Of a DNA stretch of 64,000 nt, positions 21,458-29,418 are shown piece by piece (positions within the stretch are counted from its first letter, which is position 1; each line of letters begins with the position of its first letter). The translations under genes were made by a program, and so were the position numbers. Origin of the DNA: Bacillota bacterium (GTDB lineage Bacteria > Bacillota > Clostridia > Lachnospirales > Anaerotignaceae); the NCBI GenBank assembly GCA_021768705.1, contig JAETUG010000009.1:16536-80535 (forward strand), given 5' to 3'. The notes under the pieces are model-generated. The model was not told the origin of the DNA. It did no database searches and saw nothing but the letters and a program-made list of their open reading frames with translations.

Positions 21458-23117
21458 TATAGATCCTCATATCCTGAACTATATTGAACAGGTGGAAAAC
21501 GGAACCGCCTGTGAAGAACAAAAGGCCCTTGCTACCTATGTGCGGAAATGTTTCGCAACAGAGGAAATCTACACAGATACCAAACAGCTGGAAAAATATC
21601 TGGGGCTTGTACGGTATTTCAATTTTGAAAAACTGTTTCCATGGGAAGAATTTTTGATCGCATTATGGGATTGTACCTACTGGAAGGAAACAGGAAGACC
21701 GAGATGGAAGATCGTTTTCTGCATGATCGGTCGAGGCGCGGGCAAGGATGGCTTCATCGCTTTTGATGGCGCTTGCAGTATCAGCCCTTATAATCCGGTA
21801 AAATATTATAACGTGGATGTTTGTGCGAACAATGAAGAACAGGCAACACGCCCACAGCTGGATCTGGTAGATGTTTTGGAAAATCCCAAGTGGGAGACAA
21901 AATTGAAAAAACACTATTATCATACAAAACAGATCATCCAAGGCAGGAAGAATAAAGGCATTATGAAAGGCCATACGAATAACCCGAAAGGGCGAGATGG
22001 TCTGCGAAGCGGCAAGGTCATTTTCAATGAAGTGCACCAGTATGAAAATTATGACAATATCAAGGTTTTCACGACGGGGCAGGGGAAAGTCGCTCAGCCT
22101 CGGCGGGGGTATTTTACATCAAATGGCGATATTTCCGACGGCCCTCTGGATGATTATTTGGCACGGGGCAGACGGATTTTGTTTGAGGGAGAAGCGGACA
22201 ATGGCTTTCTTCCATTCATCTGCTGCTTGAATCAAAAAGAACAGGTACATGATCCCAAAAACTGGCAGATGGCAAACCCGTCTCTGCCGTATCTTCCGGA
22301 GTTATATGCGGAAGTGGATGATGAATACAAGGAATGGATGGAGCATCCGGAGCAGAACGGCGATTTTATGACGAAAAGAATGGGTATACGTTCCGGCGCA
22401 AAGGAAATCGCAGTCACAGAGTATGAGAATGTGAAGGCTACCCAAAAACCTCTGCCGGATATGTCAGGATGGTCCTGTGTAGTAGGAATCGACTATGCGG
22501 AGTTGTCCGACTGGGCGGCGGTGGATCTCCATTTTCGCAAAGGTACAGAAAGATTCGATATCAATCATGCCTGGATCTGCGCGCAGTCAAAAACACTGCA
22601 TCGGGTGAAGGCACCTTGGAAGGACTGGGCGGCGAAGGGTGATATTACCGTGGTGGATGATGTGGGCATCCATCCTGACATTCTGGCAAATTACATCTGG
22701 GATAGCATGAAGCGATACAATGTGAAAATGATCGCACTGGATAACCATCGGTATGCGCTGGTAGCGGAAAGCCTGCGGAAGATTGGATTCAGTGATGATC
22801 AGAAGAATATAAAGCTGGTTCGTCCCTCTGATATCATGCAGATCGAGCCGGTCATTCAGGAATGTTTTAACCGAAAGTATTTGACTTGGGGTGATGTGCC
22901 GCACCTGCGATGGGCGGTGAACAACACGAAACGAGTGAAATCCGGCGTAAAAGCAAAAACAGGTGTAGATACAGGCAATTTTGTCTATGCAAAAATCGAA
23001 GCAAAGAGCCGCAAAACAGACCCGTTTATGGCGTTTGTAGCGGCAATGACAATCGAACATGTTCTTGGTGATGGTGCACCTGTGGAGATTCCCACAACAG
23101 GTGCTTTTGTATTTTAA
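21447..23117 (+). CDS. terL: terminase large subunit
   Basis: The 556-residue packaging motor has a Walker A GRGAGKDG at residues 95-102, a Walker B region KVIFNEVHQYE (~190) and the RNase H-like nuclease start VVGIDYAELSDWAAV (~350) with a further acidic VVDDVGIHP. Length and order match HK97/P27-type TerL. ATG 21447 lies inside the TerS end, giving an 11-bp overlap. Confidence 0.95.
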   Translation: MSCNIDPHILNYIEQVENGTACEEQKALATYVRKCFATEEIYTDTKQLEKYLGLVRYFNFEKLFPWEEFLIALWDCTYWKETGRPRWKIVFCMIGRGAGKDGFIAFDGACSISPYNPVKYYNVDVCANNEEQATRPQLDLVDVLENPKWETKLKKHYYHTKQIIQGRKNKGIMKGHTNNPKGRDGLRSGKVIFNEVHQYENYDNIKVFTTGQGKVAQPRRGYFTSNGDISDGPLDDYLARGRRILFEGEADNGFLPFICCLNQKEQVHDPKNWQMANPSLPYLPELYAEVDDEYKEWMEHPEQNGDFMTKRMGIRSGAKEIAVTEYENVKATQKPLPDMSGWSCVVGIDYAELSDWAAVDLHFRKGTERFDINHAWICAQSKTLHRVKAPWKDWAAKGDITVVDDVGIHPDILANYIWDSMKRYNVKMIALDNHRYALVAESLRKIGFSDDQKNIKLVRPSDIMQIEPVIQECFNRKYLTWGDVPHLRWAVNNTKRVKSGVKAKTGVDTGNFVYAKIEAKSRKTDPFMAFVAAMTIEHVLGDGAPVEIPTTGAFVF

Positions 23118-23130
23118 GGGGGTGAGAAAA

Positions 23131-24330
23131 ATGGGGATCAATTTCAAACGATGGCTGCTGTCTAAAATTGGCATCAGTGGTTCCATGGAGGTTTCCAGTC
23201 TGGAACTGCAGCAGGCATTGGAGGAATATCGTATTCGGGAATTGGCATTTCATACCTGTGTCTGTATGATTGCCAATGCTGTGGGAAAATGCACCTTCAA
23301 GACCTATAAAAACCATAAAGAAAGCAGGGATGCAGAGCATTATCTCTGGAACATCGAACCGAACCCAAATCAGAACAGTACCGTATTTCTGCATAAACTG
23401 ATTTATCAACTATACAAAGAAAATGAAGTACTGGTCATCGGCAGCAAAGGAAAAGGCGGAAAGGAATCTTTGGCGGTAGCGGACAGTTTCACAAAGCCTT
23501 TAGAATATCCGTGGAAGGAACAGGAGTATCAGGATGTTGTTGTGGGGGAAGTCAGCTACAGAAAGATATTTTTGGAAAGCGAGGTACTGCACCTTCGGTT
23601 GAATCATCAGGATATCAAGCCCGTTTTAGATGGGTTGTATCAGTCCTATGTGAAGCTGGTACAGGCTGCCATGAAGAATTATGAATGGGGCAGCGGGAAG
23701 CACTACAAGGTGCATGTGGGGCAGATTGCCCAGGCGGGGAAAGTAGGCGAGGATGGGAAGGACTGGAATACCAGATTCAGTGAAATGCTGAGCGATCAGG
23801 TCAAGCCCTTTCTCACATCGGAAAATGGTGTTCTGCCGGAATTTGAAGGCTACAAATATGAGGATATCGGCGGCAGCCCGGATGTACAGCGGTCTACCAG
23901 GGATATTCGGGCATTGGTGGACGATATCTTTGAATTTACGGCAAGGGGCTTTCTGATCCCACCCGTGCTGATCTTTGGCGGCGTAGCGGATACAAAAGAC
24001 GCTATGACACGATGGCTGACAACCTGCATTGACCCATTGTGCGACCAGCTGTCGGAGGAGATCAACCGCAAGAGATACGGCTTTCAGGAATGGAAAAGCG
24101 GAAACTATTTGCAGATCGATACATCTGCAATCCTGCACTTTGATTTGTTTGGTAATGCGGCAAATATCGAAAAGCTCATCGGCTCTGCGGCGTTCAGTAT
24201 CAATGATGTGCTGCAGGCGGCAGGGATGCCGAGGATCAATGAGCCTTGGGCGGATCAGCATTTTGTCACAAAGAATTTTGAAACGATGGACGGTGCTATG
24301 CGTGCCATCGATGGGAAAGGAGGTGAATGA
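23131..24330 (+). CDS. portal protein (HK97 family)
   Basis: The 399-residue protein has the portal core (LAFHTCVCMIANAVGKCTF ... VLHLRLN ... FGNAANIEKLIGSAAFSINDVLQAAGMPRIN). It forms the dodecameric ring through which DNA enters. ATG 23131 follows AAGGGGGTGAG. It overlaps the protease gene. Confidence 0.93.
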   Translation: MGINFKRWLLSKIGISGSMEVSSLELQQALEEYRIRELAFHTCVCMIANAVGKCTFKTYKNHKESRDAEHYLWNIEPNPNQNSTVFLHKLIYQLYKENEVLVIGSKGKGGKESLAVADSFTKPLEYPWKEQEYQDVVVGEVSYRKIFLESEVLHLRLNHQDIKPVLDGLYQSYVKLVQAAMKNYEWGSGKHYKVHVGQIAQAGKVGEDGKDWNTRFSEMLSDQVKPFLTSENGVLPEFEGYKYEDIGGSPDVQRSTRDIRALVDDIFEFTARGFLIPPVLIFGGVADTKDAMTRWLTTCIDPLCDQLSEEINRKRYGFQEWKSGNYLQIDTSAILHFDLFGNAANIEKLIGSAAFSINDVLQAAGMPRINEPWADQHFVTKNFETMDGAMRAIDGKGGE

Positions 24331-24332
24331 GG

Positions 24333-25157
24333 ATGAAGGAACGGAAAAATATGTGGGAAATCAAACAGGCGGCACAGGAAAATGTGCTGGAACTTTATAT
24401 TTACGGAGAAGTGGCAGGAGACGGATATGACTGGTGGACAGATGAGATCGTCCGCAGCGAAACCAGTGCAAACACCTTCCGAGAGGAATTGGCAAAATAC
24501 GCAGATGTTGCGGAAATCAGGCTATATATTAACAGTGAAGGTGGTTCAGTATTCGAAGGTACTGCCATCTACAACCAGTTGAAGCGGCACCCTGCCAAAA
24601 AGACTGTATACATTGACGGTTTTGCCTGCTCCATTGCTTCTGTCATTGCCATGGCAGGGGATGAGGTCATCATGCCGAAAAATGCGCTGATGATGATTCA
24701 CAATGCATGGATGATGGCTTATGGCAATGCCGCAGAGCTGCGGAAAGCGGCTGACGATCTGGAAACCATCAACAACGCAGGAAAGCAGGCATATTTGCAG
24801 AAGGCGGGGGAAAAAGTAGACGAAGAGCTGCTCACCCGTATGATGGACGATGAAACCTGGTTGACTGCGGAGGATTGCGTCCGCTATGGTCTGGCAGACA
24901 GATTTGCCGATGAGGATGCGGATTCTGCCAAGGTGGCAGGCGTGATGCAGAAAGCGAACCTGAGCGTGCAGCAGCGTATTGAGATGCAGAAAAGCCTTGT
25001 GGCACAGCTGCGGCAGCTCACAGAGCCGCGTATCGGAGAAAGTGATGGTGATCCAAAACCTGAACCGAAAGCACCAAAACAGAACACAGAACACAAAAAT
25101 GAGCCGAACAGCATGATGCAGATGCTGAGCGGCTTTTTTGATGCGAAAAAGGAGTGA
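24333..25157 (+). CDS. ClpP-like prohead protease
   Basis: The 274-residue protein is a ClpP-fold head maturation protease. The catalytic Ser100 is in GFACSIASVIAMAGD and His123 in MMIHNAW; a conserved Asp/Glu region follows in LTAEDCVRYGLAD. The C-terminal ~60 residues are a Pro/Lys linker ending MMQMLSGFFDAKKE, which may act as scaffold. ATG 24333 is 9 nt after AAGGAGG; ATG 24327 is only 3 nt away. Confidence 0.92.
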   Translation: MKERKNMWEIKQAAQENVLELYIYGEVAGDGYDWWTDEIVRSETSANTFREELAKYADVAEIRLYINSEGGSVFEGTAIYNQLKRHPAKKTVYIDGFACSIASVIAMAGDEVIMPKNALMMIHNAWMMAYGNAAELRKAADDLETINNAGKQAYLQKAGEKVDEELLTRMMDDETWLTAEDCVRYGLADRFADEDADSAKVAGVMQKANLSVQQRIEMQKSLVAQLRQLTEPRIGESDGDPKPEPKAPKQNTEHKNEPNSMMQMLSGFFDAKKE

Positions 25158-25163
25158 TAACGC

Positions 25164-26639
25164 ATGAAACATAATGACATGAAAACAAGAGACGAAATCA
25201 GACAGGCCATGCAGGCGGCTTTGCAGAAGGATGACAAAGAAGCCTTTGCCGTGGCGATGAACGACATGATGGAATGTATCGGCGAGGAAATCAGACAGGA
25301 CTACGAAGGCAGAATCGAACAGCTGCGGCAGGAAAATGACAGCAAGGTACTGACATCCCGTGGCGTGCGTCAGCTGACCTCTGCGGAAAAACAGTACTAC
25401 CAGAAACTGGGAGAGGCTATGCGTGCCGCTGAACCCAAGCAGGCACTGGCAAATCTGGATATCGTAATGCCTGAAACGGTCATTGATTCTGTGTTTGAAG
25501 ACCTGCGGACAGACCATCCGCTGTTGTCCCGCATCGGATTCCTGTCCACCGGCGGTGCCATCAAGATGCTGATGAACACCAACGGATACCAGGAAGCGCA
25601 GTGGGGCAATCTGACGGATGCCATCATAAAGGAATTGCTTTCCGGCTTCAAGGAAATCGATGCAACACTGCTGAAACTGTCCGCCTTCCTGCCTGTCTGC
25701 AAGGCGATGCTGGAACTGGGACCCGAATGGCTGGATAGCTATGTAAGACAGATTCTGTATGAAGCACTGGCAAACGGTCTGGAAGCAGGCATTGTCAAGG
25801 GGGACGGAAAAGAAAAGCCCATCGGCATGATGCGTCAGGTCGGCGATGGCGTAACAGTAACCGGCGGCGTTTATCCTGCGAAAGAAAAAATCAAAGTAAA
25901 TGATCTTTCCGTGAAAACAGTAGGCAATCTGATTTCCCTGATTGCGGCAGACCCCAACGGAAAATCCAGAACCGTAAGAGATGTCCTGCTGATCGTAAAT
26001 CCGCAGGACTATTTCCAGAAGGTTATGCCTGCAACTACTGTGATGGCGCCTGATGGCACCTACCGCAATGATGTTGTGCCTTACCCTATGACGATCATCC
26101 AGTCTGCGGCACTGGAACGTGGGGAAGCTGTTCTGGGTATGGGGAACAAATACTTTGCGGCGGCAGGTATGAACAAGGAAGGCAGAATCGAATATTCCGA
26201 CCAGTATCAGTTCCTGGAGGACAACAGGGTTTATCTGGTGAAGCTGTATGCCAATGGTTTCCCTATGGATAACAATGCCTTTTTGTATCTGGATATTTCC
26301 GACCTGGAACCTCTGACCTACAAGGTGGAACAGGTGTCTTCCGGTGATGCGTCCAATGATGCTGAACTGTCTGATCTGAAGATCGGCAGCCTGAGCCTGT
26401 CCCCTGCGTTTGCGAAGACAACAACTACATACACAGCGGCTACTGCCAATGCGACGAATACGGTCACAGCGACACCTGCTGATGCAGGCGCAGAAATCAG
26501 CGTAAAAGTAAACGGTACAGAAATTGACAACGGATCTGCGGCTACATGGAAATCCGGTTCCAATACCGTTGCAGTAACAGTAACAGCGGCTGACGGTACC
26601 ACCACTAAGACATATACCGTCACAGTGACAAAATCCTGA
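25164..26639 (+). CDS. major capsid protein with C-terminal Ig-like domain
   Basis: The 491-residue protein has an N-terminal helical scaffold-like region (1-90), an HK97-fold capsid core (~95-400; LDIVMPETVIDSVFEDLRTD, LLIVNPQDYF, YDQYQFLEDNRVYLVKLYANG-like block) and a C-terminal ~85-residue cadherin-like beta-sandwich (LSDLKIGSLSLSPAFAKTTT ... DGTTTKTYTVTVTKS). The last domain probably projects from the capsid surface. The scaffold part would be removed by the protease upstream. Confidence 0.92.
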   Translation: MKHNDMKTRDEIRQAMQAALQKDDKEAFAVAMNDMMECIGEEIRQDYEGRIEQLRQENDSKVLTSRGVRQLTSAEKQYYQKLGEAMRAAEPKQALANLDIVMPETVIDSVFEDLRTDHPLLSRIGFLSTGGAIKMLMNTNGYQEAQWGNLTDAIIKELLSGFKEIDATLLKLSAFLPVCKAMLELGPEWLDSYVRQILYEALANGLEAGIVKGDGKEKPIGMMRQVGDGVTVTGGVYPAKEKIKVNDLSVKTVGNLISLIAADPNGKSRTVRDVLLIVNPQDYFQKVMPATTVMAPDGTYRNDVVPYPMTIIQSAALERGEAVLGMGNKYFAAAGMNKEGRIEYSDQYQFLEDNRVYLVKLYANGFPMDNNAFLYLDISDLEPLTYKVEQVSSGDASNDAELSDLKIGSLSLSPAFAKTTTTYTAATANATNTVTATPADAGAEISVKVNGTEIDNGSAATWKSGSNTVAVTVTAADGTTTKTYTVTVTKS

Positions 26640-26959
26640 TGAGACGGTCTGATATATCCGATGAAATTCTGGCTGACGTAAAAAATCACCTGAATATCAC
26701 ATGGGACGATAGTGCCACGGACGATAAACTCCGTGGCCTGATCGCCGCCGCAACGGTCTATCTGGACGGAAAAGGTGGTACTGCTCTGGATTATGATGCG
26801 GACGGACTGCCTAGAATGCTGATGATGGAATTTGTACGATACGCCAGAGATGAGGCATTGGATGTATTTGAAAATAATTACATGACACTGATTTTGGCAA
26901 TGCAGAATGAAAGGGCGGTGAACGCCTATGTGGAAAGCACCCAACAGACCGAAGCATGA
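26639..26959 (+). CDS. head-tail connector (gp6-like)
   Basis: The 106-residue helical protein (ILADVKNHLNITWDDSATDD; MLMMEFVRYARDEALDVFENNY) fits the gp6/gp15 adaptor family. Its ATG overlaps the capsid stop (TGATG). Confidence 0.82.
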   Translation: MRRSDISDEILADVKNHLNITWDDSATDDKLRGLIAAATVYLDGKGGTALDYDADGLPRMLMMEFVRYARDEALDVFENNYMTLILAMQNERAVNAYVESTQQTEA

Positions 26960-27302
26960 GATTACACAGGGTTTCAATGACGGTATCGTGGAAATTTACG
27001 ATGTGCAGGATATGGCAAAACCGGGATATGAACCAGTGGAGAAATTGACAAAAAAGATTGTGCTACGGTTTGAAGAACAACGCCTTGGGATTCAGCGGAT
27101 TTACCAGAGCAAGCAGGCACAAGTGGAAATAAGCAGAGTTATTCGTGTGCCAAAAGCGGGAGAGGTTTCTCCGCAGGATGTTGTCATTCTGGAAGGCAAA
27201 CAATACCGAATTGATACGGTACAGAAGGCAATGGATGTTTATCCGCCGTGTGTAGATTTGGCATTAGCAAAATTAGAACAAGAATATGAGGTGATGGTAT
27301 GA
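26928..27302 (+). CDS. head closure protein
   Basis: The 124-residue beta-rich protein (NDGIVEIYDV ... SRVIRVPKAGEVSPQDVVILEGKQYRIDTVQ) sits where SPP1 gp16-like stoppers lie. It overlaps the previous gene by 32 bp. Confidence 0.75.
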   Translation: MWKAPNRPKHEITQGFNDGIVEIYDVQDMAKPGYEPVEKLTKKIVLRFEEQRLGIQRIYQSKQAQVEISRVIRVPKAGEVSPQDVVILEGKQYRIDTVQKAMDVYPPCVDLALAKLEQEYEVMV

Positions 27303-27616
27303 GCTGGCAAGACCATATCATAGCCGCCCACCTTGCCGTGACAGATGCGGTAAGACATGGAAAAAACACGAAATCTGACCGCTATTTTGTCTGGCAGGAG
27401 GATGGGGCGAATGACTTGATCGCCGGAGGTGTCCATGCGGAAAAAGCTGTCGCCGGAACAACAGACCTGTTCACGAGGCAGGAATTTGACCCGTGGAAGG
27501 AAGAACTGGAAGCGGCCTTTGATGCATCGCCTTATATCTTCTGGGAACTGAACAGCATACAGCATGAGGAAGAAACCGGATTCTATCATTACGAATGGGT
27601 CTGGGAGGTGATCTGA
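27299..27616 (+). CDS. neck/tail completion protein
   Basis: The 105-residue protein with many Trp and acidic residues is placed between the head closure and HK97 gp10-like genes. The family is not certain. The start forms an ATGA overlap. Confidence 0.65.
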   Translation: MSWQDHIIAAHLAVTDAVRHGKNTKSDRYFVWQEDGANDLIAGGVHAEKAVAGTTDLFTRQEFDPWKEELEAAFDASPYIFWELNSIQHEEETGFYHYEWVWEVI

Positions 27617-28092
27617 TGGCAAAGTTCGAATTTACGGGACTGGACGGCTATATTTCAGAACTGGAACGACTGCGGACAAGTGCAGAAGGAATCACGAAAA
27701 AGGCTTTGTATGAAGGAGCTGCCGTTGTTGCCGATGAGGTGCGGGCGGCGGTGGAGGCTTTGCCCGTTCATGTGAAGGGTAACAAAAACAGCGGCGGCAT
27801 TACCGAGGGACAAAAAGAAGCACTTGCGAAAGGGTTAGGTGTTGCTCCATTCCGGACGGAAGGAGACAGGATTGATACACTGGTTGGTTTTTCCGGCTAC
27901 AGTGATTATAAAACAAAGTTATACCCAGACGGCCAGCCGTTGGCACTGATTGCCCGTGTTGCGGAAAGCGGCACCAGCTTTTCCAAGAAAACACCTTTTG
28001 CCAGAAAAGCGTTTCGGAAGGCGAAGCCCCAGGCGGAAACAAAAATGAAAGAAGTATTTGAAGGTGAAATAGAAAAGATCATGAAAGGATGA
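27616..28092 (+). CDS. HK97 gp10-like tail component
   Basis: The 158-residue protein (EFTGLDGYISELERL ... ALYEGAAVVADEVRAAV ... TPFARKAFRKAKPQAETKMKE) matches the gp10 tail-joining family. TGATG overlap with the previous gene; RBS GGGAGGTGA. Confidence 0.82.
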   Translation: MAKFEFTGLDGYISELERLRTSAEGITKKALYEGAAVVADEVRAAVEALPVHVKGNKNSGGITEGQKEALAKGLGVAPFRTEGDRIDTLVGFSGYSDYKTKLYPDGQPLALIARVAESGTSFSKKTPFARKAFRKAKPQAETKMKEVFEGEIEKIMKG

Positions 28093-28098
28093 GGAATT

Positions 28099-28704
28099 AT
28101 GGCAAAGATCGGTTTAAGCAAGCCTTATTTTGCAAAATACAGCAATACAGGAGAAACAGTTACTTATAGCGATGGCGCCCTGCTGGGGAAAGCGGTGGAG
28201 CTGTCTATTGAGTTGGAGGGTGCGGAAGATAACATCCTCTATGCGGACAATGGCCCTGCGGAAAGCGCAAATACCTTCGCCGGTGGCACACTGACCCTGA
28301 CAACGGACGATATGCTGCCCGATGTGATGCTGGAAGTGCTTGGCATCGCAGAGCAGGCTTTGACAGTAGAGGGGATCGATACGACAGGGGCGAAATGGTA
28401 TGTCTGGGATGATGAGCAGGAAACACCTTATCTGGGCTTTGCGGCTATTGTGAAGATTCAGAAGGATGGCAAAATCAAATGGCAGTCCGTTGTATTGCCT
28501 AAAATCAAGTTTACCAATCCCAACGATACCTTTACTACCCAGGGAGAAAGCGTTGAATGGGGAACTCCTGAAATCAGCGGCACGATCCTGCGCAGCGATG
28601 CAGCAAAACATCCTTGGAAGGTCATTTCTTCCCCTATGGACAGTGAAGCTGATGCAGAAGCGGCGATTAAGAATTATCTGAATATCACCGCAGCGGGGGA
28701 GTAA
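28099..28704 (+). CDS. major tail protein (phi13-like)
   Basis: The 201-residue tail tube protein (AKIGLSKPYFAKYSNTGETV; DTTGAKWYVWDDEQETPYLG; TFTTQGESVEWGTPEISGTI) matches the phi13 family. The stop follows a G5 run (GCG GGG GAG TAA), and a -1 frame continues 31 more codons with an acidic tail, so an extended form is conceivable. Confidence 0.9.
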   Translation: MAKIGLSKPYFAKYSNTGETVTYSDGALLGKAVELSIELEGAEDNILYADNGPAESANTFAGGTLTLTTDDMLPDVMLEVLGIAEQALTVEGIDTTGAKWYVWDDEQETPYLGFAAIVKIQKDGKIKWQSVVLPKIKFTNPNDTFTTQGESVEWGTPEISGTILRSDAAKHPWKVISSPMDSEADAEAAIKNYLNITAAGE

Positions 28705-28715
28705 CGAAGGCCGTC

Positions 28716-28790
28716 ATGTTAGCCGAGAGTGACGGGGAAGAAAAAGAGACGGCAGAAGATGAGAAACAGGAAATGGAGGATAACGCATGA
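28716..28790 (+). CDS. acidic mini-ORF after the major tail gene
   Basis: 24 codons (MLAESDGEEKETAEDEK...) end in a TGA that overlaps the ATG of the tail chaperone. GAAGG lies 5 nt upstream. It is either a coupling peptide or, through a -1 shift at the G run before the major tail stop, a C-terminal extension of that protein. Confidence 0.4.
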   Translation: MLAESDGEEKETAEDEKQEMEDNA

Positions 28791-29197
28791 GAACAGGAAA
28801 AATTGAGATCAATGGGAAGGAATACCTTCTTTGTTTTTCTACCCGTGTGGTGCGCGCCTGCTCGGAACGCTACGGCGGTGTTGAGAACATCGACAAGGCA
28901 TTGATACAGGGAACAGAGGCAAACATGATGGATGAAAGCTTCTGGCTGTTGGCGACGATGATGGATGCCGGCGCCAGATATGCAAAACTGAACGGCATCG
29001 AAACACCGCCTCCGCTGAGCTATGATGACCTTTACGATCTCTGCGGTGTAGATGATCTACTGGGGATGAAAACAAAGATTTTTGAAACCGTTGCCAACGG
29101 GAACGAAAGAGAAATCGAAGTAGAGCCGGAAAAAGGAAAAAACGTGGAGACCACTCGGCAGATTTCAGCGTCGGGTGGTATGTCTGGTACGGACTGA
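28787..29197 (+). CDS. tail assembly chaperone (gpG analogue)
   Basis: The 136-residue helical protein (INGKEYLLCFSTRVVRACSERYGGVENIDKAL; SYDDLYDLCGVDDLLGMKTKIF) lies between the major tail and tape measure genes. Near its end is the slippery heptamer A-AAA-AAC in the proper frame (29137-29143), giving a longer gpGT-like product by -1 frameshifting. Confidence 0.88.
   Translation: MRTGKIEINGKEYLLCFSTRVVRACSERYGGVENIDKALIQGTEANMMDESFWLLATMMDAGARYAKLNGIETPPPLSYDDLYDLCGVDDLLGMKTKIFETVANGNEREIEVEPEKGKNVETTRQISASGGMSGTD
29137..29143 (+). other. programmed -1 frameshift site A-AAA-AAC
   Basis: The heptamer sits as GGA AAA AAC in the 0 frame (codon phase checked from ATG 28787), the canonical X-XXY-YYZ arrangement. 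A shift here leaves out the 0-frame tail and enters the open -1 frame that runs to 29352. Confidence 0.9.
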
Positions 29198-29352
29198 GGA
29201 TTGGGCTGTCCTATGAGATCGTTTACAGCCTGCCCTTTGGAGAACTGTGCGACCTGATCGCCGTGGAGCAGATCAAGAATGAAGGCGCAAAGGCGAAGAA
29301 AACAAAGTCGCAGGAAGAATCGGAATTCTGGCGTTTGATGTCATTTGTATAA
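29143..29352 (+). CDS. T domain of the tail chaperone, reached by -1 frameshift
   Basis: After slippage, 69 codons follow (RGDHSADFSVGWYVWYGLRI ... YSLPFGELCDLIAVEQIKNE ... EESEFWRLMSFV), making a fusion of about 188 residues. The segment has no start codon or RBS of its own. The W-rich block and the SEFWRLMSF ending are typical of gpT analogues. Confidence 0.85.
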   Translation, partial: RGDHSADFSVGWYVWYGLRIGLSYEIVYSLPFGELCDLIAVEQIKNEGAKAKKTKSQEESEFWRLMSFV

Positions 29353-29368
29353 AAATAGACTTGAAATA

Positions 29369-29394
29369 GCACTCGAGAAATCGGGTGCTTTTTT
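29369..29394 (+). terminator. intrinsic terminator before the tape measure gene
   Basis: GCACTCG (29369-29375) pairs with CGGGTGC (29382-29388, one G-U), loop AGAAAT, then TTTTTT. Internal terminators here may lower tape measure expression relative to the tube protein. Confidence 0.75.
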
Positions 29395-29418
29395 CGTGCA
29401 ATAAAGGAGGTGAAAGGG

